A stretch of DNA of 64,000 bases from Bradyrhizobium sp. SRS-191 (GTDB lineage Bacteria; Pseudomonadota; Alphaproteobacteria; Rhizobiales; Xanthobacteraceae). The position numbers and the translations under genes are program-made. The stretch is taken from the NCBI RefSeq assembly GCF_024586915.1, contig NZ_JANBVS010000015.1, positions 1 through 64,000 of the forward strand, given 5' to 3'. The notes under the pieces are model-generated. The model had not been told where the DNA came from. It was given only the letters and a program-made list of their open reading frames with translations, and ran no database searches. The first letter of the stretch is position 1; every line of letters begins with the position of its first letter. Positions 61,375 to 64,000 of the stretch are shown here, in pieces.

Positions 61375-61822
61375 AACATTCGGCAGACCAGGATGCTTTC
61401 ATCTTGCGGTTGTGCAACGGGCGAGCTCGTAGACCTCCAGTCAATCGTGGTTGAGGCTGCGCTTGCGGCCCGCTTCACCTGCTGGTCATCATGCCATGAG
61501 CATCGAACAGCATCGTGATCCCGATCGCGCGTGATTGGAACCGGCCGGGAAGTTTCGCGCCTCCTTCGACGGGACATGTCCGCGATCTCTGGAAATTCGC
61601 TGCGCTGGTAGCAGGCTTGCGGAGACGATCGTTTGTGGAACTCGCAGCGGCTCGTCGCGCATGTCGTTCGACCACCTCTCTCATCGTCCGTTCGGATGCA
61701 CGAAAACCAAGCGGCTGCTCAGAGGATGAGCCGAACAAAAGCAGAAGAGACGCGGGAACTTCGTTCTTCTCAGGAGAACCACGGACGTGCGGTGTTCGCA
61801 CGCTAGCGGAAGTCGGGTTGTT

Positions 61823-62176
61823 TCAAGGAAAACTTTTGACGAGCACGATCGGCCCGACGATGGCGGCATTGAACTCAATGAGATGTTCGCTCGGAATCCA
61901 GTACTCGAGATGGTCCCGCCCGCCGGCCTCCTGCACTTGGTAGCAATCGATGAATTCGCGCAACACCTCGAACCGCAGCACATGGCCGCTGCCGCTCGCC
62001 GGCACGTTCCAGTCGCGCGCGATCTTCACTGCGTAGTCCTCGCTCAGCACGGGATAGAAGATCGGCTGCTCGGGGAGGCGGGGTGGAAACCGCCGCATGC
62101 CCGAGGCCTCGATCAAAGCGAGCTCCTTCGGGCCGACGGGGCGCCACAGCGTGACGGTGTTGCTTGGGGTGGTCAT
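61823..62176 (-). CDS. Conserved hypothetical (sometimes labelled ADP-ribosylation/crystallin J1)
   Basis: A 117-residue protein: VTLWRPVGPKELALIEASGM, then RRFPPRLPEQPIFYPVLSED, YAVKIARDWNVPASGSGHVL and EYWIPSEHLIEFNAAIVGPI. I recall this family under the name ADP-ribosylation/crystallin J1 in Bradyrhizobium annotations, but the label has little basis and the function is unknown. The ATG at 62176 begins the conserved region. It is divergent from recA. Confidence 0.8.
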   Translation of the reverse strand: MTTPSNTVTLWRPVGPKELALIEASGMRRFPPRLPEQPIFYPVLSEDYAVKIARDWNVPASGSGHVLRFEVLREFIDCYQVQEAGGRDHLEYWIPSEHLIEFNAAIVGPIVLVKSFP

Positions 62177-62409
62177 GGGGTTCGTGCTGGCCCGAGGTCG
62201 ATCGGATCCGCCCGACGAAGCAGAACCCAAGAGCCGGCGCAAGCGTCTCGCGTCGTCTGCAATTTTTGGTTGTGTCGAGGCCTGCCGCAGGCGAGGCGCG
62301 CGAGATGCTGGAGCCGTGCCGCACGCTGTCGCCGCTCTCTGGCCGATGCTCGTTGAGGCCGCCGCCTCGGCGCGTTGCTGAAGCTGTGAACGGGCGCGAA
62401 TGATTGAAA

Positions 62410-62445
62410 GAACATATTGCGAACAAAGAACAGATCGAGTACATT
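62410..62445 (+). promoter_or_regulatory. LexA SOS box and promoter of recA
   Basis: GAAC-ATATTGC-GAAC at 62410-62424 is a perfect alphaproteobacterial LexA site (GAAC-N7-GAAC). It overlaps a -35-like TTGCGA (62417-62422), with TACATT at 62440-62445 as -10 after 17 bases. The recA start is 72 bases downstream of the -10. Confidence 0.85.
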
Positions 62446-62516
62446 CACCTCAAGATTGCTGGCCGACCTCGTTAACCGTTTGTCCATCCCGCGAATCCCC
62501 GCCATAAGGAGCGCCA

Positions 62517-63605
62517 ATGTCCGCCACAGCCCTGCGTATCGTCGAAGGTTCTTCCATGGATAAGAGTAAGGCGCTCTCCGCTGCGCTGTCCCAGATCGAG
62601 CGTCAGTTCGGCAAGGGCTCGGTGATGAAGCTGGGCAAGAACGACCGCTCGATGGATGTCGAGACGGTCTCGACCGGCTCGCTCGGGCTCGACATCGCGC
62701 TCGGCATCGGCGGTCTGCCGAAGGGGCGCATCGTCGAGATCTACGGGCCGGAATCGTCCGGCAAGACGACGTTGGCGCTGCACACGGTGGCGGAAGCGCA
62801 GAAGAAGGGCGGCATCTGTGCCTTCATCGATGCCGAGCATGCGCTCGATCCGGTCTATGCGCGGAAGCTCGGCGTCAACATCGACGAACTCCTGATCTCG
62901 CAGCCGGATACGGGTGAGCAGGCGCTGGAGATCTGCGACACGCTCGTGCGCTCGGGCGCGGTCGACGTTCTGGTCGTCGACTCCGTGGCGGCGCTGGTGC
63001 CGAAGGCCGAGCTCGAGGGCGAGATGGGCGAGTCGCTGCCCGGCCTGCAGGCCCGCCTGATGAGCCAGGCACTGCGCAAGCTGACGGCCTCGATCAACAA
63101 GTCCAATACCATGGTGATCTTCATCAACCAGATCCGCATGAAGATCGGCGTGATGTACGGCTCGCCGGAGACCACCACCGGCGGCAACGCGCTGAAGTTC
63201 TACGCGTCCGTGCGCTTGGACATCCGCCGCATCGGCGCGATCAAGGAGCGTGACGAGGTGATCGGCAACTCCACCCGCGTGAAGGTCGTGAAGAACAAGC
63301 TGGCGCCGCCGTTCAAGCAGGTCGAGTTCGACATCATGTACGGCGAGGGCGTGTCCAAGATGGGCGAGATCCTCGATCTCGGCGTCAAGGCCGGCATCGT
63401 CGAGAAGTCCGGCGCCTGGTTCTCCTATGACAGCCAGCGGCTCGGACAGGGTCGTGAGAACTCGAAGACGTTCCTCAAGACCAATCCGGACATGACCGCC
63501 AAGATCGAGGCCGCGATCCGCCAGAACTCCGGCCTGATCGCCGAGCAGATCCTGGCCGGCAATGCCGAGCGCGACTCCGACGACGAGGAGCCGGCGGAAG
63601 AATAG
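62517..63605 (+). CDS. recA: Recombinase RecA
   Basis: A 362-residue RecA, the strand-exchange protein of homologous recombination and co-protease for LexA. The Walker A GPESSGKTTLALHTVAEAQK, Walker B VDVLVVDSVAALVPKAELEG and L2 region (IGVMYGSPETTTGGNALKFY) are intact, and the C-terminus is acidic (SDDEEPAEE). The ATG at 62517 has AAGGAGC upstream; an N-terminal extension of 13 residues precedes the second Met (MDKSKALSA), as seen in rhizobial RecA. A perfect SOS box lies in its promoter. alaS, often downstream, is not in the window. Confidence 0.98.
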   Translation: MSATALRIVEGSSMDKSKALSAALSQIERQFGKGSVMKLGKNDRSMDVETVSTGSLGLDIALGIGGLPKGRIVEIYGPESSGKTTLALHTVAEAQKKGGICAFIDAEHALDPVYARKLGVNIDELLISQPDTGEQALEICDTLVRSGAVDVLVVDSVAALVPKAELEGEMGESLPGLQARLMSQALRKLTASINKSNTMVIFINQIRMKIGVMYGSPETTTGGNALKFYASVRLDIRRIGAIKERDEVIGNSTRVKVVKNKLAPPFKQVEFDIMYGEGVSKMGEILDLGVKAGIVEKSGAWFSYDSQRLGQGRENSKTFLKTNPDMTAKIEAAIRQNSGLIAEQILAGNAERDSDDEEPAEE

Positions 63606-63922
63606 GGTTAGTTACGACGGCAGCGGGCGGCTTGGACGCCGACATATCGGCGTCCCGGTGCCCGCTTGCTGATCTGTGGCGCTCTGCCAGCCTGTGCATC
63701 TGAACGTCTGCGCATCTGCAAGTCTGTGCGCCCTGGGCTGCTGCATTTTCGAATGCAGCGGGCACGTTTTTCCGAGCGCCGGACGCGATCTCATCAGAAT
63801 GGCTGAAAGCGGACGTGCGGTCCCGATCCGCACGGCGGCATTGCGTTGTCCGGTGCCGGTGTCTGGCGCCGGAAGCCGATTGCAAACGTGTTGGACCAAC
63901 AGGTCGTGCCGGAGCCAACAGC
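63606..63922. other. Region after recA
   Basis: About 320 bases with no supported gene. It contains nested inverted repeats: GCGGGC...GCCCGC (63623-63664) enclosing GGACGCCGA-CATA-TCGGCGTCC (63634-63655), a possible recA terminator without a good T run. Confidence 0.5.
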
Positions 63923-64000
63923 ATGACGCGTTTGATTCTCGTCGCCGATGATCCCAGCGCCGGCGCGCTCCGGAGAGGCGGCTTCGCCGAACTGGTGGTG
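63923..64000 (+). CDS. N-terminal fragment of an unrecognised protein
   Basis: The frame opens with an ATG at 63923 and runs to the end of the window (26 codons, TRLILVADDPSAGALRRGGF). It is too short to identify. The position after recA and the clear codon bias make it likely to be a real gene. Confidence 0.5.
   Translation, partial: MTRLILVADDPSAGALRRGGFAELVV

Larger units (their letters stand above)
60836..61822. other. Gene-poor region with terminator and repeat
   Basis: Nearly 1 kb without a supported gene. It holds a strong plus-strand terminator at 60936-60967 that no recognised gene precedes, and the second copy of the dispersed repeat at 61271-61374. Frames in 61375-61822 (for example 61515-61943 plus, 61475-61801 minus) have no family features and weak third-position bias. 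Confidence 0.5.

Noticed and set aside
61475..61801. Frames on both strands between the second dispersed repeat and the gene at 61823
   Set aside because: No domain, no ribosome site, mixed codon bias. Some of this stretch may be a decayed repeat, but I could not show it.

Overview
The window looks like chromosome of a Bradyrhizobium-type alphaproteobacterium (Rhizobiales, Nitrobacteraceae). The grounds are the very high GC with strong third-position GC, the Caulobacter/rhizobial flagellar genes (flaF, fliX, an flbY-like gene, a motE-like gene, cckA), the alphaproteobacterial GAAC-N7-GAAC SOS box before recA, and several palindromic intergenic repeats of the kind scattered through Bradyrhizobium and Rhodopseudomonas genomes. 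The genus is an inference from gene content, not a database match. No rRNA, tRNA, CRISPR array, prophage or complete insertion sequence was seen.

Bases 1-6,800 and 14,000-31,000 are flagellar. The first block holds the end of one flagellin, a complete second flagellin, flaF, a FlaG-like gene, and the flgI-flgJ(N)-flbY operon facing fliX. After a non-flagellar insert (HxlR regulator with NAD(P)-binding protein, dksA, HWE-type histidine kinase, extended SDR, 2-keto-4-pentenoate hydratase family protein, higBA toxin-antitoxin), the second block carries flgFGAH on the minus strand facing fliL-fliM-DUF6468-motE-TPR on the plus strand. Next come fliOP (minus) facing flgBC-fliEQR-flhB (plus). Together these give rod, P- and L-ring, C-ring (FliM), export gate (FliO/P/Q/R, FlhB) and stator-associated proteins; fliF, fliG, fliN, fliI, flhA, motA and most hook genes must lie elsewhere. 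The hybrid kinase cckA follows flhB. TTAA-N7-TTAA sites matching the CtrA consensus lie in front of a flagellin, the TPR gene and flgB, which fits the CckA-CtrA control known from Caulobacter.

Bases 33,800-43,200 are mixed housekeeping and accessory: a Tim44-domain membrane protein, a secreted lectin-like protein, a GST, a Kazal-type inhibitor-like protein, a second toxin-antitoxin pair, class I fumarase, MaoC and DUF429 proteins, and a 1-kb gene-free stretch filled with at least four different palindromic repeats. Bases 43,250-47,560 hold what I consider the most interesting unit: a carotenoid oxygenase and three small IspZ/VC0807-like membrane proteins in two minus-strand transcription units. 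Each unit is preceded by the same pair of ATCTTTAC-type palindromes, and a TetR regulator reads away from one of them.

Bases 47,600-59,300 contain two proteins with long Lys/Ala-rich tails (a DUF6321 protein and a SET-domain methyltransferase), a SAM methyltransferase, small membrane proteins, an XRE regulator, a FrnE-like DsbA protein, a BioF2-like acetyltransferase, an HD-GYP protein, a secreted caspase-family protein, a PilZ protein and a hotdog thioesterase. The last 5 kb hold small conserved hypothetical and zinc-ribbon-like proteins, repeats, and SOS-controlled recA.
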